A DNA stretch of 64,000 bases from Massilia sp. YIM B02769 (GTDB taxonomy: Bacteria; Pseudomonadota; Gammaproteobacteria; Burkholderiales; Burkholderiaceae_D). The notes below the pieces were generated by a model. It was not told the DNA's origin and searched no databases. It saw only the letters and a program-made list of their open reading frames with translations. Location of the stretch: NCBI RefSeq assembly GCF_030411995.1, contig NZ_JASNRC010000002.1, positions 1 to 64,000 on the forward strand. Reading direction: 5' to 3'. Position 1 is the stretch's first letter. Each line of letters begins with the position of its first letter. Below are positions 24,931 through 31,831 of this stretch, piece by piece. Position numbers and translations under genes: made by a program.

Positions 24931-25382
24931 TGGTGCCGGAAAGTGAGTTACAACAAGTACGCGTTGCGCGTATTCCAAGGGTCACGCTTCAACTTCGTGC
25001 CGGGACATCGAACTATGAGACCGTTCCTGATCTGACTTTTTTGGAGCCACTCTTGGTGTTACAGCACGAGCTCGACACCCTTCGGCTCAATGCAAGGCAA
25101 CTATTAGCAATGCGCGTGCGCGACCGTGGTATGGAGCCATTGCTGTTCGAAGACGATTGGGTTGTTATCGATACCAGCGACAAGGCTCGACGCAATGGGG
25201 ACGTCTACGCATTGAATTGGAACGGCGAGGCTTGTGTCCAGCAACTGGTGGAGCGTGGCGGCCAGTGGTACCTCGGTAGTGTGAACCCTGACGTTAAACC
25301 GATCAACGTACGCAGCGGGCAGATCAGCATAGTGGGCCGCGTTGTCTACCAGCCAGGCCGGCCGCTGAGCGGAAGACTTTAA
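24930..25382 (+). CDS. catalytically dead S24-fold protein without DNA-binding domain
   Basis: 150 residues. Residues about 55-145 follow the S24 fold (LLAMRVRDRGMEPLLFEDDWVVID, GDVYALNWNGE, ISIVGRVVY). The nucleophile Ser of the G-S-M motif is Gly (G67 in DRGMEP) and the Lys is Gln (Q104 in CVQQL), so autocleavage should be impossible. No helix-turn-helix is seen. Start codon overlaps the active repressor stop. It could form mixed dimers with the repressor and change its cleavage or DNA binding. Role is inferred. Confidence 0.75.
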   Translation: MVPESELQQVRVARIPRVTLQLRAGTSNYETVPDLTFLEPLLVLQHELDTLRLNARQLLAMRVRDRGMEPLLFEDDWVVIDTSDKARRNGDVYALNWNGEACVQQLVERGGQWYLGSVNPDVKPINVRSGQISIVGRVVYQPGRPLSGRL

Positions 25383-25423
25383 GGCGCAGCGGCACGCCCA
25401 GATGCCGACGAGAGAAAGAGACC

Positions 25424-25978
25424 ATGAAGAGGTTACTATTCAGTATAGCCCTTGCGGCCTTGGTAAGCCCAGCAGTTTCCGGACCAGCAAAATCTGTGAA
25501 GCAACCTACAGTTACCCAGCAGTTTGACCCGGTTAAATCCTTTCAGCAGTTGGTGGCAGCGGCATCGGCGACTAAGACATGGAGCCGATCTTTTCAGCTC
25601 CCTACCACGCAAAAATGGGTCAGACAGAACGCAGTTGCAGGGGATGTCCGATATGACGTAAAAAAAACTGACTCACTCGTAAATCCTCTAATTGGCATTG
25701 TTTCCTTTCCAGTGGTCATCTCCGTTTCGCCTGTTGCTGACACGGAACAGGAGGCATTAGAGTCTACCGCTCCGCCTCAACGAAACAGCACTTACGACGT
25801 GGATATCACCTATCAAATTGTGAGCGATCGATGGGTTATGCATGAGATCAAGTATAAAGGAACCGATCGAGAAAACCCTTTGCGAGGAACCGTCTTCACT
25901 ATGGACGCTGAAAAATTTGCCAAGGACAAGAATTCAACCCTAGCCTTGGCACTTAAACCTTGGGTAGCAGATTTGTAA
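25424..25978 (+). CDS. exported protein of unknown function (lysogenic-conversion candidate)
   Basis: 184 residues with a signal peptide: MKRLLFSIALAALVSPAVSG, Lys-Arg followed by a hydrophobic core, cleavage near residue 19-20. The mature part is polar and beta-rich (TWSRSFQLPTTQKWVRQN, VVISVSPVADTEQEAL, YDVDITYQIVSDRWVMHEIKYKG). It is third in the repressor operon and followed by a terminator, so it should be expressed in the lysogen. Base composition is more AT-rich than neighbouring phage genes, suggesting separate acquisition (a moron). No family recognised. Confidence 0.75.
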   Translation: MKRLLFSIALAALVSPAVSGPAKSVKQPTVTQQFDPVKSFQQLVAAASATKTWSRSFQLPTTQKWVRQNAVAGDVRYDVKKTDSLVNPLIGIVSFPVVISVSPVADTEQEALESTAPPQRNSTYDVDITYQIVSDRWVMHEIKYKGTDRENPLRGTVFTMDAEKFAKDKNSTLALALKPWVADL

Positions 25979-25998
25979 TTTACTTCATTCAGTCGCTC

Positions 25999-26023
25999 AA
26001 GCCCGCCTAGTGCGGGCTTTTTC
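25999..26023 (+). terminator. rho-independent terminator of the lysogeny operon
   Basis: 8-bp stem AAGCCCGC / GCGGGCTT with a short loop, followed by TTTT, 20 bp after the exported protein stop. Separates the lysogeny operon from the rightward early promoter. Confidence 0.85.
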
Positions 26024-26099
26024 ACGCCCCGCGTAACTGCAATCGCACAGCAGCCCAGCGAGGTCGATGTGGCGGCCAGTTCGCGAAACCGTCTAACTG

Positions 26100-26140
26100 T
26101 TTAGTATTCACTTGACCAACGGTTTAGTATTCGCTAAAGT
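26100..26140 (+). promoter_or_regulatory. rightward early promoter (PL-like) with operators O4 and O5
   Basis: -35 TTGACC (26112-26117), 17-bp spacer, -10 TAAAGT (26135-26140). Operator TTTAGTATTCACTTGA (26100-26115) covers the -35 and TTTAGTATTCGCTAAA (26123-26138) covers the -10. The 23-bp offset equals that of O1-O2 at the cro-like promoter. One repressor should therefore shut both early promoters. Confidence 0.8.
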
Positions 26141-26184
26141 ACTCTCAACGAGCTCGGCATCCGCAGAGCGAAATTGGAGAGCAC

Positions 26185-26334
26185 ATGCGCACCTTCCACG
26201 TCACCGTCCGCACTGGCGGCGATCCCACCGAATACACTGCCATCGCGCGCTCCAGCACGGAGGCGTTTGACCATGCGGCCGAGCTGTTCGCCGACCAGCC
26301 TTGCGGCATTACCGTGATCGCCGGGAGCCGCTGA
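26185..26334 (+). CDS. small early phage protein
   Basis: 49 residues, MRTFHVTVRTGGDPTEYTAI and ending CGITVIAGSR. Shine-Dalgarno GGAGA 4-5 nt before ATG. First gene after the rightward early promoter. Pattern (beta strand, helix DHAAELFAD, beta strand) is a compact alpha/beta unit common among small early phage proteins. Stop overlaps the next start (TGATG). Confidence 0.7.
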   Translation: MRTFHVTVRTGGDPTEYTAIARSSTEAFDHAAELFADQPCGITVIAGSR

Positions 26335-26825
26335 TGGACGGCCAGATCCGCCTCCGTCAGTTGCAGGAGATGCGCGCGCTGCCAGCCCGCCCGGCCCGCA
26401 CAACACTGACCCTGCCCCAGCAACCCAGCAAGACCGGCATCGACTCGCTGCGCAAGGCGATCCTCGACTGCGCCCTCCAGGCAACCCGCGCCGAGCCGCA
26501 CGACTCCGACCGCCGCCTGCACAGCTTCATCGCGAAGCTGTCCGGGACGATGGAAGGCCTGGGCGAGCGGGAACTGGACGCTGTGCTTTGGAACCTGATG
26601 GCTACCCAGCCATTGCCGCAAGCGGCAGCTACATCGCTGGCACGTCAACCCACAGCTGACGAGCAGATGGGCATGGACTGGTGGAACGGCCTGACGGAAC
26701 AGCATCGCGCGTACTGGCTGGCCGAAGCCAATTCGGCCGAGCCTGCTGCCGCTTGGCATGCGTCCCAAAACGCTGTGAAGTTCTGGGCCGCCGGCGGCGC
26801 CGGCAAGCCTGCCACGGAAGGCTGA
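26334..26825 (+). CDS. early phage protein of unknown function
   Basis: 163 residues from ATG 26334 (MDGQIRLRQLQEM), which overlaps the preceding stop and has GGGAG 6 nt upstream. A longer frame from 26301 lies inside the previous gene. Helical: TGIDSLRKAILDCALQATR, LHSFIAKLSGTMEGLGERELD, DWWNGLTEQHRAYWLAEA. No catalytic motif. Part of the repressed rightward operon, so lytic-phase expression is expected. Confidence 0.65.
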   Translation: MDGQIRLRQLQEMRALPARPARTTLTLPQQPSKTGIDSLRKAILDCALQATRAEPHDSDRRLHSFIAKLSGTMEGLGERELDAVLWNLMATQPLPQAAATSLARQPTADEQMGMDWWNGLTEQHRAYWLAEANSAEPAAAWHASQNAVKFWAAGGAGKPATEG

Positions 26826-26826
26826 C

Positions 26827-26919
26827 ATGGGCTTCCGCTCCCTCTACCGCTATTACCGCTTCATCGGCATGCCGCGCCTGGAGGCGCTGGCCCGGGCCTA
26901 CCGTAACCGGATGCGCTGA
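26827..26919 (+). CDS. very small basic phage protein
   Basis: 30 residues, MGFRSLYRYYRFIGMPRLEA then LARAYRNRMR. GGAAGG lies 5 nt before ATG. Rich in Arg, Tyr and Phe. Similar tiny Tyr/Arg proteins are a recurring feature of early regions of proteobacterial prophages. It is packed between two genes with 1-bp gaps, which supports translation. Confidence 0.55.
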   Translation: MGFRSLYRYYRFIGMPRLEALARAYRNRMR

Positions 26920-26920
26920 C

Positions 26921-27109
26921 GTGCCTCGCATTTCGCCCGATCGCGCCGCGCTCGAAATAGCGCACACCAGGTTGCGCAGCAGCTGGCCGCTGGACGAGAT
27001 GCTCAAGAACCCCAGCCTCAAGATCATCCTCGAGGTGGTCGCCCGCCGGCATATGCAGCGCCGAGCGTGCGTCGATGTGAAGAAGCTGCAAGCCAACGAC
27101 CAAGACTAG
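26921..27109 (+). CDS. small phage protein, GTG start
   Basis: 62 residues from GTG 26921 (VPRISPDRAALEIAHTRLRS), one base after the previous stop. Longer in-frame starts fall inside upstream genes. Composed of two charged helices (WPLDEMLKNPSLKIILEVVARRH). No strong ribosome site, so probably translated by coupling. Function unknown. Confidence 0.55.
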   Translation: MPRISPDRAALEIAHTRLRSSWPLDEMLKNPSLKIILEVVARRHMQRRACVDVKKLQANDQD

Positions 27110-27125
27110 AAAGGATTTCCAACCC

Positions 27126-27476
27126 ATGAGCAAGAAGGCATTCGCCGTCTTTCTGCAGGAGCTGTGCGACGGCCGCACCCACGCGGAACTCAGCGACCAG
27201 CTGGCCACCCTCCTCGAAAAGGTGAAAGAAACCGGCAAGGGCGGCGAGCTGATCCTGAAGCTGAAGGTGAAGCCCGCCGGCCGCGGCGCCGACGTCGACA
27301 AGATCGTGATCGGCGAGAGCGTCACCCTCAAATTGCCGAACCCCGAGCGCGGCGAGGACTTCTTCTGGCTTACCGAAGACCACGACCTGTCCCGCAACCA
27401 TCCGCGCCAGGGCAACCTGGAGCTGCGTGAAGCAACCCCACCTCAACCCATCACCCTGAAGGAAGCAGCGAAGTGA
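27126..27476 (+). CDS. phage protein of unknown function
   Basis: 116 residues. N-terminal helices KKAFAVFLQELCDGRTHAEL and LATLLEKVKETGKGGELILK, then beta segments LKLKVKPAGRGADVDKIVI and ESVTLKLPNPERGEDFFWL, ending RNHPRQGNLELRE. Typical of small proteins preceding DUF2303 genes in proteobacterial phages. Its stop overlaps the next GTG start (GTGA). Confidence 0.7.
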   Translation: MSKKAFAVFLQELCDGRTHAELSDQLATLLEKVKETGKGGELILKLKVKPAGRGADVDKIVIGESVTLKLPNPERGEDFFWLTEDHDLSRNHPRQGNLELREATPPQPITLKEAAK

Positions 27477-28297
27477 ACGACAACAATAACGGCCTGGCAA
27501 AGGCCATCGAAGAGATCGGCGCCATGGCACTGGCAGCAGCAGCCCCGCATGAGGTCGAGAACACCTTCCACGTCGTGGTGCCCGATGGCCACAAGCTCAT
27601 CGACCTGACGACGGCCATCGAAAAGGCCGGCTACGCGCCGCACCGCAAGACCGGCACCGTGCACCTGAGCGAGATCGCCAGCTTCAACGTGTTCGTCGCA
27701 GATCAGGGCAAAGCCGGCAAGGTCTACATCTACGCAGACCCGGATGCGCGCACCCTGACCGCCGTGCTGAACGACCATGTGCACGGCAGCGAAGAAGCCG
27801 GCTGGCGCGACCACCGCGCCATCTTCCAGGCCGAGCTGAGCCGCGAGTTCAACACCTGGATGCGCTACAACAAAGTGCCGATGGAACAGGAAGCGTTTGC
27901 CATCTTCCTCGAAGACAACATCGCCGACGTGGTTGCGCCATCCGGCGAAACCCTGCTGCAGGTTGCGCTGACGCTGCAGGCCAAGACCGAAGTCAACTTC
28001 AGCAGCCAACGCCGCCTGGACAACGGCCAGGTCCAGCTCGCCTACAGCGAGACCATCGACGCGCGCGCTGCCGCCGGCACTATCGAAATCCCGCGCGAGT
28101 TCGCCATCGGCGCCCGCCTCTTCAAGAACGGCGAAGGCTACAAGGTGCGTGCCCGCCTGAAGTACCGCCTGGGCGCCGGCAAGGTCAAGTTCTGGTACGA
28201 GCTCGACCGCCCTGAAACCGTCATCGAGGACGCCTTCCAGGCCTACATCGACTCGGCCCGCGAGAACGGCTTCACCGTCCTCCTCGGCAAACCATAA
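27473..28297 (+). CDS. DUF2303 family phage protein (YfdQ-like)
   Basis: 274 residues, GTG start overlapping the previous stop. Family-typical stretches: FHVVVPDGHKLIDLTTAIE, TGTVHLSEIASFNVFVADQG, YADPDARTLTAVLNDH, WRDHRAIFQAELSREFNTW, AIFLEDNIADVVAPSGETLL. Members are widespread in lambda-like phages and defective prophages such as E. coli yfdQ. Biochemical role unknown, and often linked to early recombination-type genes. Part of the rightward early operon. Confidence 0.85.
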   Translation: MNDNNNGLAKAIEEIGAMALAAAAPHEVENTFHVVVPDGHKLIDLTTAIEKAGYAPHRKTGTVHLSEIASFNVFVADQGKAGKVYIYADPDARTLTAVLNDHVHGSEEAGWRDHRAIFQAELSREFNTWMRYNKVPMEQEAFAIFLEDNIADVVAPSGETLLQVALTLQAKTEVNFSSQRRLDNGQVQLAYSETIDARAAAGTIEIPREFAIGARLFKNGEGYKVRARLKYRLGAGKVKFWYELDRPETVIEDAFQAYIDSARENGFTVLLGKP

Positions 28298-28312
28298 AAG
28301 AAAGATCCTGCC

Positions 28313-28696
28313 ATGCACAAACGAGCATTCCAACAGGGCGCGCGCATCCCCATGACGACCGAGACCTACCAGCGTTTGGCGCTCCAGCTGCGCATGGCAG
28401 GCGAAGCACTGATCACGTACCCGACGCCGGACACCTATAACCAGCTGTCCAAGCTCTTCGCCACGCTGGGCCGCGCCGGCCTGGCCGGCGATGAGCTCGA
28501 CCTGGGCAACGATGCACTGTCCGACATCTGCGACCGCTTCGAGGAAGAGGGCCGCATCCGCATCACCGACGTCGAGGCCGAGCACATCCGCACCGCAATC
28601 GCCAACATGGACCGGCGCCTGCCGGCCGTGGCCGTGAACCACCTGCGTCAGGCCCAGTGCGAAGTCGAAGTCTACTGCGCCAGTGTCGGCGCCTGA
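28313..28696 (+). CDS. phage protein of unknown function
   Basis: 127 residues, MHKRAFQQGARIPMTTETYQ. Helical: LALQLRMAGEALITYPTPDTYNQLSKLFATL-like repeat helices, then ALSDICDRFEEEGRIRITDVEAEH. C-terminal NHLRQAQCEVEVY. No motif for an enzyme. Ends 10 bp before the next gene. Confidence 0.6.
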   Translation: MHKRAFQQGARIPMTTETYQRLALQLRMAGEALITYPTPDTYNQLSKLFATLGRAGLAGDELDLGNDALSDICDRFEEEGRIRITDVEAEHIRTAIANMDRRLPAVAVNHLRQAQCEVEVYCASVGA

Positions 28697-28706
28697 AAGG
28701 ACCACC

Positions 28707-29051
28707 GTGAGCACCACTACCCTCACCGCTTCCTACCTGCACAGCCTGCGCGACCTGATCGCCGACGACGGCCGGGCCGCTGCCTACCAGTCGCTGGCCC
28801 AGTACCGCACCGCCCTGCTGACGCACATCTGCGAGCAGCTGGTCGCGCTCGACGAAGTGGTCGACCAAGACCTGATCCCGCTGGAGCCGGCAGGCTGGCG
28901 CGCCTTCATGACCGAGGTGGCGTCGTTCGCCAGCTGCCTGGTGCACGGCGATACGCTGGCCGCGAAGGCGCGAGCGCTGCTGCGGCGCCGGGCTGCATTC
29001 CGGTCGACGCCGCCGGCCGTTGACGTGCCGAAGATACAGGAGGCAGCGTGA
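28707..29051 (+). CDS. phage protein of unknown function, GTG start
   Basis: 114 residues from GTG 28707 (VSTTTLTASYLHSLRDLI), supported by AAAGGA 5 nt upstream. An earlier ATG at 28683 lies inside the previous gene without a ribosome site. All-helical, with LTHICEQLVALDEVVDQDLI and a basic C-terminus LAAKARALLRRRAAF. Its stop overlaps the next GTG start. Function unknown. Confidence 0.6.
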   Translation: MSTTTLTASYLHSLRDLIADDGRAAAYQSLAQYRTALLTHICEQLVALDEVVDQDLIPLEPAGWRAFMTEVASFASCLVHGDTLAAKARALLRRRAAFRSTPPAVDVPKIQEAA

Positions 29052-29803
29052 TCCGCATCGTTTGCCAGTTCTCCTGTGGTGCAGCCTCGGCGGTGGCCAC
29101 TAAGCTTGCACTAGCCCAGTACGGCGCCACGTACGACGTGCAGATCATCAACGCATTCGTCAGAGAGGAACACGAGGACAACCGCCGCTTCCTGTCCGAC
29201 TGCGAGCGCTGGTTCGGGCGCGAGATTACGGTGCTGAGCGATGAAAAATACAACGCATCGACCATCGAGATATTCCGCCGCAAGCAATTCATCAAGAGTC
29301 GGTACGGCGCGGCCTGCACTACAGAGTTGAAACGCAGGCTACTCGACAAGTGGAAGCAGCCTGGGGACGTAATGGTGTTCGGGTACACAGCGGAAGAAGT
29401 CGAGCGCCTTGACGACTTCCGCGAGCGCAACCCAGACCGGCGTGTAGTTGCACCATTAATCGACGCAGGCCTGGGCAAAGAGGATTGCAAGGCCATGATC
29501 CAGCGTGCTGGGATCGAGCTACCGCTGATGTATCGAATGGGCTACGAGAACGCTAATTGCATCGGTTGCGTCAAGGGTGGCGAAGGCTATTTTCGTGCGA
29601 TTCAGCAGGATTTCCCCGAGCAATTTAACGAGCTTGCCGACTTGCAGGAAGCGATCGGGCCAAACGCCTACCTGTTCCGTAACCGCGAAACAGGGAAACG
29701 CTATTCGCTACGGGACATACCGCCAGGACCGGCACGGCGTAACGAAAAATTGCCATCCTGCTCGTTCTTCTGCGAGCTGGCAGAACAGGAATACACAGCA
29801 TGA
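29048..29803 (+). CDS. phosphoadenosine phosphosulfate reductase-like PP-loop protein
   Basis: 251 residues, GTG start with AGGAGG directly upstream. Member of the adenine nucleotide alpha-hydrolase superfamily: PP-loop variant QFSCGAASAVATKLAL near residues 7-22 in place of the usual SGGKDS. Also VFGYTAEEVERLDDFRERNP, and cysteine sites CTTEL, CIGCVKGG (about 173-180) and CSFFC at the C-terminus that could bind metal or an Fe-S cluster. Such genes are common in tailed-phage genomes. Possible roles are nucleotide or nucleic acid modification. True sulfate reduction is unlikely. Confidence 0.8.
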   Translation: MIRIVCQFSCGAASAVATKLALAQYGATYDVQIINAFVREEHEDNRRFLSDCERWFGREITVLSDEKYNASTIEIFRRKQFIKSRYGAACTTELKRRLLDKWKQPGDVMVFGYTAEEVERLDDFRERNPDRRVVAPLIDAGLGKEDCKAMIQRAGIELPLMYRMGYENANCIGCVKGGEGYFRAIQQDFPEQFNELADLQEAIGPNAYLFRNRETGKRYSLRDIPPGPARRNEKLPSCSFFCELAEQEYTA

Positions 29804-29985
29804 CCCGCCTCGGCATAACGCTGTGGCTGCTGGCGATCTGCGCCCTGATTGGCTTCGCTACCCACGCCCAGCGTCAGTCCCTGCAGCCTCGCAAGTGCCC
29901 ACCCGAGTGCGCCGACTGCGGCCACTCCTGGGGACCGAGCAATAAGCCGTGGTGCAAATTGAAGAAGACGCAACAGGAGAGTTGA
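29800..29985 (+). CDS. small membrane-anchored cysteine-rich protein
   Basis: 61 residues, ATG overlapping the previous stop. One transmembrane helix at about residues 5-22 (GITLWLLAICALIGFATHA), then a short basic/Cys region with CPPECADCGHSW and WCKLKK, four cysteines that could bind zinc. No family recognised. Confidence 0.6.
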   Translation: MTRLGITLWLLAICALIGFATHAQRQSLQPRKCPPECADCGHSWGPSNKPWCKLKKTQQES

Positions 29986-29986
29986 A

Positions 29987-30310
29987 TTGAGCCATGACGT
30001 AACTGAACAAGATCTCCGAGCACCAGAATTCCGAGACGGAAGCCCAGCGGACTACGAGCGCCGTGGTGATGGAAAGATCGTCCGAAAAGACCGCTTCAAG
30101 CGCGGAATGCAAGACATCGCTGCCATCGTCTTTGGCGCCAGCTACGACTACGAGATTCGTGATGTTGTCGCTGGAGTGCATAAGCTCAAGGGCATCGTGC
30201 TCCGCGACGCAATCGCCAACGCCCGGGACGTTTATGAGGGCGACGCTAAAGCCCAGGAAGTACTGGATTACGTGCAGGCTGTTCTCGACAATCCAAGGGA
30301 GGCCGTGTGA
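29987..30310 (+). CDS. phage protein of unknown function, TTG start
   Basis: 107 residues. TTG at 29987 is preceded by AGGAGA 6-7 nt upstream, and no good ATG is available, so TTG is taken as the true start. Charged: DLRAPEFRDGSPADYERRGDG, then KRGMQDIAAIVFGASYDYEI and a C-terminal helix. Resembles hypothetical proteins in other Burkholderiales prophages. Stop overlaps the next GTG. Confidence 0.65.
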   Translation: MSHDVTEQDLRAPEFRDGSPADYERRGDGKIVRKDRFKRGMQDIAAIVFGASYDYEIRDVVAGVHKLKGIVLRDAIANARDVYEGDAKAQEVLDYVQAVLDNPREAV

Positions 30311-30594
30311 GCCGCCGCATCAGCAGCTGGGACCATCGTCGCCTCGCAGCCGCCTGCCTCAACCCGGGAGCGACGATGGGCCGGCACGCTGGCATCCAAC
30401 GCGAGAGCTCAGTAGGCGCCTACTCGCCGATGCGTAACTGCCAAGGACCATGCCGAAAGCGCCGATCCCACATGCAGTTCACCGGTGCGAACACGATGTG
30501 CAACCAGTGCGTGCGTAGGACTCCGAGTGCGCAGGGTGCCATCACCTCGCAAGAGGGGCAAGGAATTTCCGTGAATGTTCACGACAATTCCTAG
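30307..30594 (+). CDS. cysteine-containing phage protein, GTG start
   Basis: 95 residues. MSRRISSWDHRRLAAACLNP, then a possible zinc site formed by NCQGPCRKRRSH and NTMCNQCVRR, each a pair of Cys. Basic overall, so nucleic acid binding is possible. Coupled to the previous gene by a GTGA overlap. Confidence 0.55.
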   Translation: MSRRISSWDHRRLAAACLNPGATMGRHAGIQRESSVGAYSPMRNCQGPCRKRRSHMQFTGANTMCNQCVRRTPSAQGAITSQEGQGISVNVHDNS

Positions 30595-30608
30595 AGGAAG
30601 AAACGCTT

Positions 30609-30917
30609 ATGGACTCCATCGCGCAAGAAGGCAACCAGCCTAAACCGCCAGCGAAGCGGGGGCGGCCCTCGTCCGGGAAGGCCCTGACTGCAGCAGAGCG
30701 GCAAAAGCGCCGCCTGGCAAAGCTCGAGGCCGAGGGCAAAGCCTTGCTCCCGCAAGTGGTCGTGTCGCAGGCTGTGCAGAAAGCCTTGGTCAAGTTCATC
30801 CAGTTCAAGGACGGCATGACGCTTGGCGATGCCCTCGACCGCATCGTTCATGACAGGCTGCTGAGAAAGCGTTCAGGGAAGCGCAAGCCCAAGTCGAAAC
30901 AGTCAACAACGAATTAA
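30609..30917 (+). CDS. basic protein, possible DNA-binding regulator
   Basis: 102 residues. Shine-Dalgarno AGAGGAAG upstream. N-terminal Lys/Arg/Pro-rich AKRGRPSSGKALTAAERQKR resembles AT-hook or ribbon-helix-helix-type tails. A central hydrophobic helix (VVVSQAVQKALVKFIQFKDG) and the pattern MTLGDALDRIVHDRL follow, then a Lys/Arg-rich C-terminus. Might regulate the nearby excisionase/integrase genes. This is inference. Confidence 0.55.
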   Translation: MDSIAQEGNQPKPPAKRGRPSSGKALTAAERQKRRLAKLEAEGKALLPQVVVSQAVQKALVKFIQFKDGMTLGDALDRIVHDRLLRKRSGKRKPKSKQSTTN

Positions 30918-30927
30918 TTGGAATATC

Positions 30928-31146
30928 GTGAAACCTCTTTACCTTGAACTTGAAGCTGTCGCAACAGTGGTCGCTCTTGCCGCCACTACCGTCCAGCGCT
31001 TGGTGCGCGACGGGGAGTTCCCGCCTCCCCGCCAGCTATCTGGCCGCCGCGTTGCATGGCTTGTCCGTGAGGTCGAGGAGTGGGCGGAGGCCCGTCCTGT
31101 TTCCGATTTAGCCCCACCTTCCAATACATCCCGCCGACAGCACTAA
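30928..31146 (+). CDS. AlpA-family regulator, excisionase candidate
   Basis: 72 residues, GTG start. MerR-like winged helix of AlpA type: AVATVVALAATTVQRLVRDGEFPPPRQLSGRRVAWLVREVEEW, with the family's characteristic VxxGxFPxPxxLxxRxxxW pattern. AlpA proteins switch on or act as excisionases for prophages. Last gene of the rightward early operon, convergent with the integrase operon, which fits an Xis role. Confidence 0.8.
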   Translation: MKPLYLELEAVATVVALAATTVQRLVRDGEFPPPRQLSGRRVAWLVREVEEWAEARPVSDLAPPSNTSRRQH

Positions 31147-31159
31147 ACCGATTTGATGC

Positions 31160-31819
31160 CTAGCCTCTAAGTGCCGAGGTACTCGCAAAGTGGGCCCGCA
31201 ACTCGGGAACGAGATTAGTGGTTCCATTATTGGCTTTATAATGATCCCAGCACCGATCGATGATAAATTGGAAATGCTTGATTATGTCTTCCATGCTAGC
31301 GCAGTCAACTTCGATCTGCAGACGCAGTTCGGAAGCTAAAGTACAGGCACGAAGTGCATACCATGCAATCCGCTGCTCTTCCAACTCAAACGCCTCATCG
31401 ATCCCAGCCCATAGGTCAAACTGTGCGCGGATCCACCCATCACATTGGTCAGATTGAATCACAAACGTTTTCATTCTGTCGACGAACGATATCGGTAGTA
31501 CAGTCCAGTCTGGGTCCGGCTCAAACTTAAAGCGCTCAGTGCGGACCCGATCAAACGCCTTATCATCCCGCAGACCACGATAGCGGTCCATAGCAACGCT
31601 GATGTCGTAAAGCTGTCCGTTAGCTTTGTACGCATAGGTTTCGAGATGAAGGATGACTGCATGATATACATGAGCAACCTTTAATTCCTCCTTTTTAGCT
31701 TCCCGCTGTCGGTCGAGCCATTTCGATAGAGCGTTCCAGGCTACGTTTACTAAAGCCGCGACGAAGGCACTTGAAGTGATGATTGTGATCAGGTCAATAT
31801 CTGCAGATTCCGTAGCCAT
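31160..31819 (-). CDS. membrane-anchored helical protein, accessory gene
   Basis: 219 residues. One N-terminal transmembrane segment (about 8-30, LITIITSSAFVAALVNVAWNAL), then a charged coiled part (KWLDRQREAKKEELKVAHVYHAVI) and a large helical cytoplasmic domain. It begins 12 bp after the integrase stop on the same strand, so the two are probably cotranscribed. Clearly more AT-rich than surrounding phage genes. Position and topology fit a lysogen-expressed superinfection-exclusion or abortive-infection protein, but no family is recognised. Confidence 0.65.
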   Translation of the reverse strand: MATESADIDLITIITSSAFVAALVNVAWNALSKWLDRQREAKKEELKVAHVYHAVILHLETYAYKANGQLYDISVAMDRYRGLRDDKAFDRVRTERFKFEPDPDWTVLPISFVDRMKTFVIQSDQCDGWIRAQFDLWAGIDEAFELEEQRIAWYALRACTLASELRLQIEVDCASMEDIIKHFQFIIDRCWDHYKANNGTTNLVPELRAHFASTSALRG

Positions 31820-31831
31820 AGTGCCCTCTCT

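Noticed and set aside
30928..31146. toxin-antitoxin gene
   Set aside because: Matches AlpA-type winged-helix regulators and sits next to integrase, so an excisionase role is better.
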